From contig PZPK01000001.1 in the NCBI GenBank assembly GCA_006212045.1, positions 124,001-188,000 of the forward strand: a stretch of DNA of 64,000 nt. The letters run 5' to 3'. The position numbers and the translations under genes were made by a program. The DNA comes from Oleiphilus sp. (GTDB taxonomy: Bacteria > Pseudomonadota > Gammaproteobacteria > Pseudomonadales > Oleiphilaceae). Within the stretch, counting starts at the first letter, position 1; every line of letters starts with the position of its first letter. Shown one piece after another: positions 27,867 through 37,639 of the stretch. The notes under the pieces are model-generated. The model saw only the letters and a list, made by a program, of their open reading frames with translations, had not been told where the DNA came from and searched no databases.

Positions 27867-29483
27867 ATGAGCAGAATTGAATCACAAATCGACGCATCTT
27901 CACCGGACTTTCAAGCCAATGCAGAGTCGATGCAGGGCTTTATCGATGCCTTCAGGGAAGTCGAGAATAAAGTTGCCGAGAAAGAAAAGGAAGCCAAGGA
28001 GAAATTCAAACAGCGAGGCAAATTGCTGCCTCGCGAACGGATTAACCTGCTCCTGGATCGTGGCGCCCCCTTTCTCGAGATCAGCAGTCTGGCCGGTTAT
28101 AAAATGCATGACGATAAAGACGGATCCCTGGCCGGTGGCGGCATTATTTCGGGCATCGGATTCGTTGCAGGGATACGCTGCATCGTGGTTGCCAGTAATA
28201 GCGCGATTAAAGGTGGCACCATTTCGCCTGCGGGTCTGGACAAAACTCTGCGTCTGCAAGAGATCGCCATGCTCAACAAGCTTCCGGTGGTCACACTGGC
28301 AGAGAGTGGCGGTGCCAATCTGAACTATGCCACCGACATATTTGTGCAAGGCGCGCGCGGTTTTGCCAATCAGGCACGCATGTCGGCTGCCGGCATCCCC
28401 CAATTTACGATTGTCCATGGCAATGCCACCGCAGGAGGTGCCTATCAGCCAGGATTGTCCGATTACACCGTTGTTGTTAAAAACAAGGCCAAGATGTTTC
28501 TGGCCGGCCCTCCCCTATTGAAAGCCGCAACTGGAGAAGTAGCGACCGACGAAGAACTCGGTGGCGCGGAAATGCATGCACAGATCGCCGGAACAGCCGA
28601 ATTTCTGGCAGAGGATGATGCCGATGCGATTCGCATGATACGGGATTTGATGAAGCAGGTACCCTGGAACGAACAGCTCCATGTCGAACCACGAAAATGC
28701 TGGGAAGAGCCACGCTACTCCCCGGAAGAATTAATCGGTGTGGTGCCTAATGACAGCAAGAAGCCTTACGATGTTCGGGAAATTATCGCGCGTATTGCAG
28801 ACGGCTCGGAGTTTGTCGATTTCAAACCGGAGTTCGACCAGCAGACGGTCTGCGGCTTCCTGAAGATCGAAGGACATGCCTGTGGCATTATCGGAAATAA
28901 CGGCCCGATTACCCCTCAGGGCGCAGCCAAGGCGGCCCAGTTTATTCAACTGTGCGAGCAATCAAATACCGCGCTGCTGTTTTTCCATAACACGACCGGT
29001 TTCATGGTTGGCACCCACTCCGAACAGCATGGTGTTATCAAGCATGGCTCCAAGATGCTACAGGCCGTCGCCAATACCAGCGTCCCCAAACTCACCATTG
29101 TCGTCGGTGGCTCCTACGGCGCGGGCAACTATGCCATGTGCGGAAGAGGCCTTGATCCCCGTTTTATCTTTGCCTGGCCGAACAGTCGAACCGCGGTTAT
29201 GGGTGGCGCGCAAGCCGGGAAGGTCCTGCGTATCGTCACCGAAGACAAGCATGAAAAAATGGGCAAAACGGCAGACCCGGCGATGCTCGACATGATTGAA
29301 AAGGCCACAGCAGAAAAACTGGATAAGGGCTCCACCGCGCTATTTGGCACGGCACGCCTTTGGGATGACGGGCTGATCGATCCGCGCGATACGCGCAAGG
29401 TGCTCGCTTTCCTGCTGGACGTCTGTGATGAAGCGGGGCGCAGACAACTCAGACCCAACACCTTTGGCGTGGCACGGCTCTAA
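27867..29483 (+). CDS. atuC: Geranyl-CoA carboxylase beta subunit (carboxyltransferase)
   Basis: 538 residues with two carboxyltransferase halves. ESGGANLNYATDIFVQGARG and GNATAGGAYQPGLSDYTVVV lie in the N-half; NNGPITPQGAAKAAQFIQLC and VVGGSYGAGNYAMCGRGLDP lie in the C-half. The VQGARGFANQ segment resembles AtuC and differs from the longer region of methylcrotonyl-CoA carboxylase. With AtuF it carboxylates cis-geranyl-CoA to isohexenylglutaconyl-CoA. The assignment over methylcrotonyl-CoA carboxylase also rests on the surrounding atu order. Confidence 0.9.
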   Translation: MSRIESQIDASSPDFQANAESMQGFIDAFREVENKVAEKEKEAKEKFKQRGKLLPRERINLLLDRGAPFLEISSLAGYKMHDDKDGSLAGGGIISGIGFVAGIRCIVVASNSAIKGGTISPAGLDKTLRLQEIAMLNKLPVVTLAESGGANLNYATDIFVQGARGFANQARMSAAGIPQFTIVHGNATAGGAYQPGLSDYTVVVKNKAKMFLAGPPLLKAATGEVATDEELGGAEMHAQIAGTAEFLAEDDADAIRMIRDLMKQVPWNEQLHVEPRKCWEEPRYSPEELIGVVPNDSKKPYDVREIIARIADGSEFVDFKPEFDQQTVCGFLKIEGHACGIIGNNGPITPQGAAKAAQFIQLCEQSNTALLFFHNTTGFMVGTHSEQHGVIKHGSKMLQAVANTSVPKLTIVVGGSYGAGNYAMCGRGLDPRFIFAWPNSRTAVMGGAQAGKVLRIVTEDKHEKMGKTADPAMLDMIEKATAEKLDKGSTALFGTARLWDDGLIDPRDTRKVLAFLLDVCDEAGRRQLRPNTFGVARL

Positions 29484-29550
29484 CTCAGCCTGGCCAAGGC
29501 CGGCAATGCATTCACTGAATTACTCTTAAAGAACACAGAGGCACAACACC

Positions 29551-30711
29551 ATGATTTTTACTCAGGAACACAAGGAAATCAGACGTACCGTCAGCAATTT
29601 CGTTGAAAACGAAATCAATCCCCACGTCGATGAATGGGAGAAAGCCGGTACCTTTCCCATGAAAGAAATTTTCAAGAAACTGGGCGATCTGGGGCTGCTG
29701 GGTATCAGCAAGCCCACAGAATATGGTGGCATGGGACTGAACTACAGTTACAACATTGTGGCGGCTGAAGAATTTGGCACCGCCAAATGCGGCGGCGTTC
29801 CGCTGGCCATCGGTGTACAAACCGACATGTGTACACCGGCACTGGCGCGTTTTGGCTCCGATGAACTCAAACGCGACTTTCTCGCACCATCCATTACCGG
29901 TGAGATGATCGGCTGTATTGGTGTATCCGAACCCGGCGCAGGCTCAGACGTTGCCGGCCTGAAAACCACAGCAAAGAAAGATGGTGACGACTACATCATC
30001 AACGGTACGAAAATGTGGATCACCAATTCACCCAGTGCGGACTTTATCTGCCTGCTGGCTAACACTTCCGACGACAAGGTCCATATCAACAAGTCTCTGA
30101 TCGTGGTTCCGATGGATGCCCCCGGCGTCACTGTCGCACCCAAGCTCGACAAACTCGGTATGCGCTCCTCGGAAACCGCTCAGGTCTTTTTCGACAATGT
30201 TCGGGTGCCCCAGCGCAATCGCATCGGCCAGGAAGGCATGGGATTCATGATGCAGATGATGCAATTTCAGGAAGAACGCATGTTTGGCGCAGCCAATATC
30301 CTGAAAGGACTGGAAGCCTGTGTCAACAATACCATCGCCTATTGCCGGGAACGTGAAACCTTTGGCCAGCCACTGATCAACAATCAGGTCATCCACTTTC
30401 GTTTTGCCGAGTTGCAAACCGAAATTGAAGCCTTGCGCGCGATGACTTACAGCGCGGTAGAACAGTACATCAACAAAACCGATGTCACCAAACTGGCCTC
30501 CATGGCAAAACTGAAAGCCGGTCGCCTTGGCCGCGAAGTGGCCGACAGTTGTCTGCAGTACTGGGGCGGCATGGGCTATATGTGGGATAACGAAGTGTCA
30601 CGCGCGATGCGCGATATTCGACTGGTGTCTATTGGCGGCGGTGCCGACGAAATTATGCTGGGCATTATCTGTAAATTGATGGGCACCCTGCCCGGTAAGA
30701 AAAAGAGCTAG
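29551..30711 (+). CDS. atuD: Citronellyl-CoA dehydrogenase
   Basis: 386-residue acyl-CoA dehydrogenase, a FAD enzyme oxidising citronellyl-CoA to geranyl-CoA. Signatures: SEPGAGSDVAGLKTTAK and the flavin region TKMWITNSPSAD; QYWGGMGYMWDNEVSRAMRD; GGGADEIMLGIICKLMG at the end. The catalytic base is probably Glu in FQEERMFG (IVD/LCAD-type position), since the usual YEG position reads GGGADE. It lies between atuC and atuE as in P. aeruginosa. Confidence 0.9.
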   Translation: MIFTQEHKEIRRTVSNFVENEINPHVDEWEKAGTFPMKEIFKKLGDLGLLGISKPTEYGGMGLNYSYNIVAAEEFGTAKCGGVPLAIGVQTDMCTPALARFGSDELKRDFLAPSITGEMIGCIGVSEPGAGSDVAGLKTTAKKDGDDYIINGTKMWITNSPSADFICLLANTSDDKVHINKSLIVVPMDAPGVTVAPKLDKLGMRSSETAQVFFDNVRVPQRNRIGQEGMGFMMQMMQFQEERMFGAANILKGLEACVNNTIAYCRERETFGQPLINNQVIHFRFAELQTEIEALRAMTYSAVEQYINKTDVTKLASMAKLKAGRLGREVADSCLQYWGGMGYMWDNEVSRAMRDIRLVSIGGGADEIMLGIICKLMGTLPGKKKS

Positions 30712-30733
30712 CTGACGAAATCGGGAGTATGCA

Positions 30734-31549
30734 ATGACTTTACCCACATGCGAAACACTGATCCTCGAGCAAAAAGAACATGCGCTGATGATCACGCTCA
30801 ACCGGCCAAAAGCACGCAATGCAATGAGCCTTCAGATGGTCCAGGAACTGATGGCCACGTTTGAAAGCGTTCAGTCCAATGAAAGCATTCGGGCGATCGT
30901 ACTGCGCGGTGCAGACGGGCACTTTTGCGCGGGTGGCGACATTAAGGACATGGCGAATGCACGCATGGCGCTGGGCAATAAAGAAGCTTCGGGCGAAGAC
31001 CCCTTTTACAGTCTTAACCGTGAATTCGGTCGAATGATTACTGCGGCCAACCAGATACCGCAAGTACTGATCGTCGTCACAGAAGGCGCGGTACTTGGCG
31101 GCGGATTCGGACTCGCCTGTATTTCGGATGTTGCCTTGTCGGCACAAGACGCTCAGTTCGGTCTACCTGAAACAGGACTCGGCATCCCGCCAGCGCAAAT
31201 CGCGCCCTTTGTGGTCGCGAGGATTGGTCTGACGCAGGCACGTCGACTGGCACTGCTCGGGGCGCGTTTTGACGGTCAGGAAGCCGAACGTCTTGGCATT
31301 GTGCACCAGAGTTTCGCCTCGAATGAAGCACTGGAAGAAGCACTGGCAAAAACCTTGAATCAGGTGAAGCGTTGTGCTCCGATAGCCAACCGGATCACCA
31401 AACAGCTGATACTGGATGTTGGCCATGTACCACTCGAAAGCCTGCTGGATAGTGCCGCAGAGTCTTTTGCAGCCGCAGTCCAGGGCCCCGAAGGTCAGGA
31501 AGGCACCATGGCCTTCATGCAAAAGCGCAAACCGGCATGGACCGAATGA
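30734..31549 (+). CDS. atuE: Isohexenylglutaconyl-CoA hydratase
   Basis: 271-residue crotonase-fold enzyme. CAGGDIKDM and EGAVLGGGFGLACISDVALS form the oxyanion hole. FGLPETGLGIPPAQIAPFVV holds the acid residue and shows the AtuE-like PPAQIAPF instead of PGAGGTQR. It hydrates isohexenylglutaconyl-CoA to 3-hydroxy-3-isohexenylglutaryl-CoA. The next step, a lyase (LiuE type), is not encoded in this window. Confidence 0.88.
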   Translation: MTLPTCETLILEQKEHALMITLNRPKARNAMSLQMVQELMATFESVQSNESIRAIVLRGADGHFCAGGDIKDMANARMALGNKEASGEDPFYSLNREFGRMITAANQIPQVLIVVTEGAVLGGGFGLACISDVALSAQDAQFGLPETGLGIPPAQIAPFVVARIGLTQARRLALLGARFDGQEAERLGIVHQSFASNEALEEALAKTLNQVKRCAPIANRITKQLILDVGHVPLESLLDSAAESFAAAVQGPEGQEGTMAFMQKRKPAWTE

Positions 31550-31644
31550 TTCACGCAAACATAACAACGATTTCGATTTCAGATGCGACCAAGGCAAGCA
31601 CGATCTGTGACCTGTGCTGCCCCCACAAACCAGAGAGATAAGAA

Positions 31645-33636
31645 ATGTCCAATAACCCGACATTCGACAAAATTCTGATTGCCAACCGCGGCGAAATTGC
31701 CGTGCGAGTAATTGCTACCGCCAAAGCCATGGGCTATCAGACCGTTGCGGTCTACAGTGAAGCCGACGCCGATGCTCCGCACGTGCTGGCAGCTGACGAG
31801 GCCGTCTGTATCGGACCGGCAGCAGTCAGCGAATCCTACCTGAAAATTGAACATATCATTGATGCCTGCAAGCGAACGGGCGCACAGGCCGTGCATCCGG
31901 GATACGGCTTTCTTTCGGAAAACTGTCAGTTTTCCGAAGCCTGTGACCGCAATGGCATTACCTTTATCGGACCGCCTTCTGGCGCGATCGAGTTGATGGG
32001 AAGCAAACGGCTTTCCAAGATTGCCATGATCAAGGCTGGTGTGCCCTGCATCAAGGGATACGAAGGCGAAGATCAGGACATCGACAACCTGATTCAACAG
32101 GCAAGTGAGATCGGCTTCCCCTTGATGGTCAAAGCTTCCGCCGGCGGCGGTGGGCGCGGTATGCGCCTGGTCTTTGAGGAAAGCGAACTGGAAGCGCAGA
32201 TAAAGACCGCCCGATCGGAAGCGGAAAATGCCTTCGGCAGTGGCGAGTTGATCCTGGAACAAGCAGTCATCAAACCCCGCCATATTGAAATACAGGTGTT
32301 CGCAGACCAGCATGGCAATGCGGTCTACCTGGGCGAACGCGACTGCTCCATTCAGCGACGGCATCAGAAAGTGGTCGAAGAAGCCCCCTCGCCATTTGTT
32401 GATCCGGACCTGCGTCAACGCATGGGTGAAGCCGCGGTACAAGCCGCAAAAGCATGCAATTATGTGGGTGCCGGAACCGTTGAGTTCCTGGTGGATGCCG
32501 AAAAGAACTTTTACTTTCTTGAAATGAATACGCGCCTGCAGGTAGAACACCCGGTGACCGAGCTGATTACGGGAACGGATCTCGTGTCCTGGCAAATCCG
32601 GGTAGCCGCAGGCCAGACCCTGCCGCTCACGCAGGACCAAATCCAGCTGACCGGACATGCCATGGAAGTCCGGCTGTATGCTGAAGACCCGCGTAACCAG
32701 TTCATGCCACAGACGGGCAGGATTCATCGCTGGTCGGAAGCACAGGGCGAAGGCATCAGGATTGATGGCGGCATCCGCACCGGACAAGTGGTATCCCCTT
32801 TTTATGATCCCATGCTCGCAAAGATTATTGCCTACGGTTCCGACCGGGAAGAAGCGCGCAGGCGTCTGGTGCGAGCGGTTGAGGAAAGTACAATTTTTGG
32901 CGTCACGGTCAACAGTGAATTTCTGTGTGAAGTGCTGCGCCACCCGACCTTTATTCAGGGCCAGGCAACCACAGCCTTTATTGGGGAGGACTTTGCAGAA
33001 AGCGAAACCATGCAAGTTGTCAGTCCTGACAGTTCCGTGATTGCGCTGGCGGCCATTATCAGCCACCTGAAACAGGAGCCCCAGAAGGACTTCTCCAGCA
33101 CGCTGTCTGGCTGGAGCAATACCAGCCAGGCGCCATGGCCTTATACCCTGCGTAGCGGTGACGAATCATGGGAGTTGATGCTGGCACAGAAGGATGCTCA
33201 CTATCGTGTCGATATCGATGGCGAAAGTCTTGCCTTTGACGTGAGTGAACTGACCGACACGCATCTTTCCTATATCTCCAATCAGGTGCGCAAAACACTG
33301 GAATACCAGATTGTTGGTGGTGAGATTTTTCTCCGGCTCGGCGGTGCCTATCTGAGTTTCGAAGACAGCACTCATGCGGCCATCTCAACCGCAGATGCAG
33401 TGGGTTCCGGACAGATCACTGCGAGCATGGATGGCGCCATCATTGACGTATTTGTCGAGCCGGGCCAATCGGTCACAAAAGGCGAAACGCTGCTGATATT
33501 GGAAGCCATGAAAATGGAGCACCCACTGAAGTCTGACGTGGATGGCGTCGTGGAATCCGTGACAGTCACGAAAGGCGACCAGGTGAAACTACGTCAATTA
33601 CTGGTCTCCGTCACAGCGAATATCGAACCCAGCTAA
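31645..33636 (+). CDS. atuF: Geranyl-CoA carboxylase alpha subunit (biotin carboxylase plus BCCP)
   Basis: 663 residues. The biotin carboxylase domain (about 5-450) includes ILIANRGEIAVRVI, the glycine-rich ATP loop KASAGGGGRGMR, and EMNTRLQVEHPVTE. A linker region follows, then the biotinyl domain at about 590-658, with biotinylated Lys623 in EAMKM. The length and domain order match AtuF and LiuD. It forms the carboxylase with AtuC. A 95-nt gap after atuE shows no terminator. Confidence 0.92.
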   Translation: MSNNPTFDKILIANRGEIAVRVIATAKAMGYQTVAVYSEADADAPHVLAADEAVCIGPAAVSESYLKIEHIIDACKRTGAQAVHPGYGFLSENCQFSEACDRNGITFIGPPSGAIELMGSKRLSKIAMIKAGVPCIKGYEGEDQDIDNLIQQASEIGFPLMVKASAGGGGRGMRLVFEESELEAQIKTARSEAENAFGSGELILEQAVIKPRHIEIQVFADQHGNAVYLGERDCSIQRRHQKVVEEAPSPFVDPDLRQRMGEAAVQAAKACNYVGAGTVEFLVDAEKNFYFLEMNTRLQVEHPVTELITGTDLVSWQIRVAAGQTLPLTQDQIQLTGHAMEVRLYAEDPRNQFMPQTGRIHRWSEAQGEGIRIDGGIRTGQVVSPFYDPMLAKIIAYGSDREEARRRLVRAVEESTIFGVTVNSEFLCEVLRHPTFIQGQATTAFIGEDFAESETMQVVSPDSSVIALAAIISHLKQEPQKDFSSTLSGWSNTSQAPWPYTLRSGDESWELMLAQKDAHYRVDIDGESLAFDVSELTDTHLSYISNQVRKTLEYQIVGGEIFLRLGGAYLSFEDSTHAAISTADAVGSGQITASMDGAIIDVFVEPGQSVTKGETLLILEAMKMEHPLKSDVDGVVESVTVTKGDQVKLRQLLVSVTANIEPS

Positions 33637-33650
33637 CCAGAGGGAATCCC

Positions 33651-34478
33651 ATGGGGACCTTACACAACAGAACCATCATTATTACCGGCGCCAGCCGCGG
33701 AATCGGAAGGGAAATGGCGCTCAGATTTGCAGCCGATGGTGCCAATATCATCATCGCGGCAAAATCGGCAGAGCCACACCCCAAACTGCCCGGTACCATT
33801 TATACCGTGGCGGAAGAGGTAGAAAAGGCGGGAGGACAGGCACTGCCTGTGCAAGTGGATGTGCGTGACGAGGACGCGCTGAATGCAATGGTGCAAGCCG
33901 GAGCGGACAAATTTGGCGGTATTGATGCCGTCATTAACAACGCCGGAGCCATCAAGCTGGTGAACAGCGAAATGCTGCCGCTGAAGCGCTTTGACCTGAT
34001 GTACCAGATCAATACACGCGCCGTACTGGCGACAGCCAAAGCCGCCCTGCCCTGGCTGAAAAAGTCTGAACATGCGCATATTCTGAGTTTGTCGCCTCCG
34101 GTCAATATGGACCCCAAGTGGTTCCAGCACTACGGTCCATACACGGTCACCAAGTATGGCATGTCCATGCTGACTATCGGGTTGGCGGCGGAATATCAGC
34201 GCTACGGCATCGCCGTCAACTCGCTCTGGCCGCAGACCCTGATTTCCACCGCAGCGATTGAGTTCGAGGGCGGCGGTAAAGCCGCAATGAGCAAAGGCAG
34301 ACAACCGGCAATCATGGCAGATGCGGCCTACGAGATACTCAGCACAGACAACTGCCAGCTGAGTGGCCAGATTCTGATTGATGAACAGTTATTGAAAGAT
34401 CGGGGCGTGACCGACTTTGAGCAATATCGATTCGATACCGATTCTGACAAGGATCTGATGAACGATCTGTTTGTCTAA
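33651..34478 (+). CDS. atuG: Short-chain dehydrogenase AtuG
   Basis: 275-residue SDR. TGASRGIGREMA is the NAD(P) loop (about 13-24), NNAGAIKL follows, and the active site is in YGPYTVTKYGMSM (YxxxK form). It resembles hydroxysteroid-dehydrogenase-like-2-type SDRs. It lies 14 nt after atuF and is followed by a terminator. The substrate, probably a citronellol/citronellal or acyl-CoA intermediate, is not established. Confidence 0.88.
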   Translation: MGTLHNRTIIITGASRGIGREMALRFAADGANIIIAAKSAEPHPKLPGTIYTVAEEVEKAGGQALPVQVDVRDEDALNAMVQAGADKFGGIDAVINNAGAIKLVNSEMLPLKRFDLMYQINTRAVLATAKAALPWLKKSEHAHILSLSPPVNMDPKWFQHYGPYTVTKYGMSMLTIGLAAEYQRYGIAVNSLWPQTLISTAAIEFEGGGKAAMSKGRQPAIMADAAYEILSTDNCQLSGQILIDEQLLKDRGVTDFEQYRFDTDSDKDLMNDLFV

Positions 34479-34522
34479 TAATGGCTGTCAACAAGGCCAT
34501 TTCGCTAGACCGCTCACGGGAT

Positions 34523-34549
34523 ACAGGCAAACAGATATGCCTGTTTTTC
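34523..34549 (+). terminator. Intrinsic terminator between atuG and atuH
   Basis: Stem ACAGGCA (34523-34529) / TGCCTGT (34538-34544), 8-nt loop, then TTTT. It lies 44 nt after the atuG stop and 106 nt before the atuH start, so atuH may have its own promoter or be expressed by read-through. Confidence 0.7.
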
Positions 34550-34654
34550 GTTTACGACCGGTCAACAGAATATCGCTTCCGTACACAGCGCTTGTAGCGC
34601 GGTACGTTGTAGTCAACAATAAAGGCTGAAACAAACAAGAACAACGGATATCAC

Positions 34655-36379
34655 ATGAGCGCACCCGCACCACTTTCCGGCAAAGTCACCATTCAGGAAA
34701 ACGAAGCCATCAGGCAAGCCAACACCTTTATCGACATTTTCTATGAACGCGAGAAACTGCATCCGAATAAGGTCTACCTGCGCCAGCCCTTTGGTGATAG
34801 CTGGCAAGAGTATACCTGGTCAGAAGTAGGACAAATGGCCCGAAAACTGGTGACCGCCATGCGCGAAATGGGCCTGCAACAGGGCGACCATGTAGGCCTT
34901 TTATCCAAAAACTGCATGCAGTGGATTGTTGCCGATCTGGCTATCCTGATGGGCGGTTATGTCTCAGTGCCCTTTTACCCGACCCTGCCGGCCAAGGAAC
35001 TCGAAGAGGTGATTGGTTTAAGCGGAATCAAGGCATTGTTTGTCGGCAAACTGGAGCAATGGGAGAGCCAGCGCAGTGGCGTACCCAGCGGATTACGCAC
35101 CATTGCCTTCCCTCATTACGAAGGCAATAGCAAGGTGCGTGGCGAGTTCGACTGGGACACCATCATGACCGAATGCGCCCCGGCGGAAGAAGTCCATTCG
35201 CCACAGCTGGATGAGGTATTCACAATTATCTATACATCGGGAACAACCGGCACCCCGAAAGGCGTGATGATCGACTATGAAGGCCCCCGGTTAATCATGC
35301 AGCACGAACGCGAAACACCCGTGTACGGTGTCTATCAGAATGTGGCCGAAAGAATCATTTCCTACCTGCCACTGAATCACATTGCAGAGCGTGTGCTTTC
35401 AGAATTCATGCCCATTGTCGCTGGCTCTACGGTCAGCTTTACCGAATCGCTCGACAAGTTTGCTGACAACCTGCAATCCGTCAAACCCACCCTGTTTTTT
35501 GCCGTGCCGCGTATCTGGACCAAATTCCAGCAAGCCATTCTGGCCAAGCTTCCGCAGAGAAAACTCGACCTGCTGTTAAAGATCCCCATAGTTTCCGGCC
35601 TTATCAAGCACAAGATCAAAGCCGGTTTGGGCCTCGACGAGGTCAGACTGGCCACTTCCGGCGCAGCGCCCATGTCGGCATCATTAATAGAATGGTTTGC
35701 CAAACTCGACATTCATATCCAGGAAGTTTACGGCGCCACTGAAGTATGCGGTGGTGTCACCTTTAACCCGGTCGATGATATTGCACCCGGCACCGTTGGA
35801 CGGCCGGTTCCTGGCGTGGAGGTAAAACTCGACCCGGAGACCGATGAAATTCTGATCAAAACCCCGTGGGTCATGAAGGGCTACTACCAGTCGCCAGAAA
35901 AGACGGAAGAGGTACTGCAAGACGGCTACTACCATACCGGCGATACAGGTCGCCTGGACCAGGAAGGTCGGCTGATCGTTACCGGGCGCATCAAGGATAC
36001 CTTTAAGACGGCGAAGGGGAAATTTGTGCTGCCGGTGCCAATCGAACACGAGATCTCTCGCCACGAATTTGTCGAGCAAGTGATGGTAACGGGCATCGGG
36101 CTGGTGCAACCGCTGGCTCTGGTTTGTCTGTCAGAAAATACCCTGAATCTGCCACGAGATGAGCTCGCGGCTGAACTGGGTAAACTCCTTGGAGACCTGA
36201 ATCATCAACTCGACAGCTATTCAAAGTTGTCTCACATCGTGGTTTTTCGTGAACTTTGGGCGGAGGACAGTGGTTTCTTTACGCCCACATTGAAGATCAA
36301 ACGCCATATTGTGGATCAGCATTTCAGGGACAAATATGCAGAATGGACCCAATCCAAGATTCGAATCGTGTGGGCATAA
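34655..36379 (+). CDS. atuH: AMP-forming acyl-CoA synthetase AtuH
   Basis: 574 residues. The P-loop is YTSGTTGTPKGV; EVYGATEVCGG and YYHTGDTGRLDQEGRLIVTGR follow; KDTFKTAKGKFV holds the hinge region. Family: long/very-long-chain acyl-CoA synthetase. In this cluster it would activate citronellic or geranic acid to the CoA ester, which is inferred from position. It is separated from atuG by 176 bases including a terminator. Confidence 0.88.
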   Translation: MSAPAPLSGKVTIQENEAIRQANTFIDIFYEREKLHPNKVYLRQPFGDSWQEYTWSEVGQMARKLVTAMREMGLQQGDHVGLLSKNCMQWIVADLAILMGGYVSVPFYPTLPAKELEEVIGLSGIKALFVGKLEQWESQRSGVPSGLRTIAFPHYEGNSKVRGEFDWDTIMTECAPAEEVHSPQLDEVFTIIYTSGTTGTPKGVMIDYEGPRLIMQHERETPVYGVYQNVAERIISYLPLNHIAERVLSEFMPIVAGSTVSFTESLDKFADNLQSVKPTLFFAVPRIWTKFQQAILAKLPQRKLDLLLKIPIVSGLIKHKIKAGLGLDEVRLATSGAAPMSASLIEWFAKLDIHIQEVYGATEVCGGVTFNPVDDIAPGTVGRPVPGVEVKLDPETDEILIKTPWVMKGYYQSPEKTEEVLQDGYYHTGDTGRLDQEGRLIVTGRIKDTFKTAKGKFVLPVPIEHEISRHEFVEQVMVTGIGLVQPLALVCLSENTLNLPRDELAAELGKLLGDLNHQLDSYSKLSHIVVFRELWAEDSGFFTPTLKIKRHIVDQHFRDKYAEWTQSKIRIVWA

Positions 36380-36529
36380 CCAAAGCCTTGCACAAGGTTA
36401 GCGGTAGAACTCGGGTAATATGAATTTTTTATAATATTGGGGGCTTTCCCTCGTCCTTTTAGGATTCATGTCTATTATTAGGCTTTTAAACCGGATGATC
36501 GACTGAAGACCTTTTGACCGTAATACACT

Positions 36530-37639
36530 ATGAAACCAGACATAGCTTTCCGCCATCAGGATATAGATGAAGAATTGAAGACAGATCGGATGGGCAGCTT
36601 TGAAAGTGCTTTTGAAGCGATCGAAGAAGGTCTTGCAGAACTGGAAACTGACGATGACCCGGCGCTTATCGATGAATTGTTTCGTTCAATTCATTCGATC
36701 AAGGGCAACGCGGCAATGGTACATCTCGAATCGGTGGTCAATTATACCCACCAAATTGAACACATGTTCAGTCGCATGCGAGAGGGGGATCTGGCTTTCA
36801 GCCTGTCGCTTAGTGAAGCAATACAGGTCGGCATGGATCGCCTGAGAGACCTGCATCACCGTGAGTTGCTTGGTGCTAATTTCGAACACCTCGACGAACA
36901 GAATCTGGGTGAGAAATTCGCCAGACTCGCCCAATGTGAGCCACACCAACAGCAAGCTTGTATCAATGATATTCTTGGCATTAGTCAGGAAGAAAAAGCC
37001 GCGCAAAACGGTGCTGCGGAGCGATCCCGGGATCAGATCCCGTTTGAACTGAGCAAAACACAGCAGGACACTCTGGTATTTTTTCAAGAACTTTCCCTTC
37101 AGCTGGACAAACAGAATGAATATTGGGAAGGGCGCAGTATCCAGTGCTTCCTATGGTCCCAGAAGCTCAATCAGCATGGCGGAAGTCCCGTATCCTATGA
37201 GCAATTGGCTGCGGCGTCCTATCTGCATGATTTTGGTATGTCCCTGCTTCCCCAATCCTTGCTTCAGCAAAATGCGCGCTTCGGTAAGGCCGAAAATGAA
37301 CAAATCCGGCCTCATCCGGTTTGGGGGTATAAATTGCTGGCACATATGCCCGGCTGGGAAGAAGCTGCAGAGATAGTATTACAGCATCACGAACATGAAG
37401 ATGGACAAGGCTATCCGAATGGACTCAACGGAGAACAAATTCATCCAGGAGCCAAGATTCTGGCGATTGTCGATGCCTTTGTATCGATGACTGCCGGACG
37501 GGCGGATCGCTCTCGCCGGCGCAGCGCGTTACGAGCTATCTCCGAGATCAACGCGCGCAAGGGAACACAGTTTTCAGAGGTTTGGGTTGGCCACTTTAAC
37601 AACCTACTTAAATCCGAGATACGGGCCGGTCGTTTCTAA
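36530..37639 (+). CDS. Hpt domain fused to HD-GYP domain
   Basis: 369 residues. The N-terminal Hpt (about 10-115) has its phosphorylatable His at 55 in FRSIHSIKGNA. A linker to about 175 follows, then an HD-GYP-type domain with HD at 233-234 (YLHDFGM), His262, HHE at 286-288, the DGQGYP signature at 291-296 and Asp315 (IVDAFVSM). The Lys of the usual HDxGK is Met, and the first metal His is not evident in the EYWEGRSIQ region, so c-di-GMP hydrolysis is uncertain. It would link a phosphorelay directly to c-di-GMP turnover or sensing. It stands alone, about 150 nt after atuH. Confidence 0.8.
   Translation: MKPDIAFRHQDIDEELKTDRMGSFESAFEAIEEGLAELETDDDPALIDELFRSIHSIKGNAAMVHLESVVNYTHQIEHMFSRMREGDLAFSLSLSEAIQVGMDRLRDLHHRELLGANFEHLDEQNLGEKFARLAQCEPHQQQACINDILGISQEEKAAQNGAAERSRDQIPFELSKTQQDTLVFFQELSLQLDKQNEYWEGRSIQCFLWSQKLNQHGGSPVSYEQLAAASYLHDFGMSLLPQSLLQQNARFGKAENEQIRPHPVWGYKLLAHMPGWEEAAEIVLQHHEHEDGQGYPNGLNGEQIHPGAKILAIVDAFVSMTAGRADRSRRRSALRAISEINARKGTQFSEVWVGHFNNLLKSEIRAGRF

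Noticed and set aside
31579-33066. Long open frame of 495 codons on the minus strand opposite atuF
   Set aside because: It lies wholly over a clear biotin carboxylase gene, has no ribosome binding site, and its product resembles no family. It is an antisense shadow of a high-GC gene.
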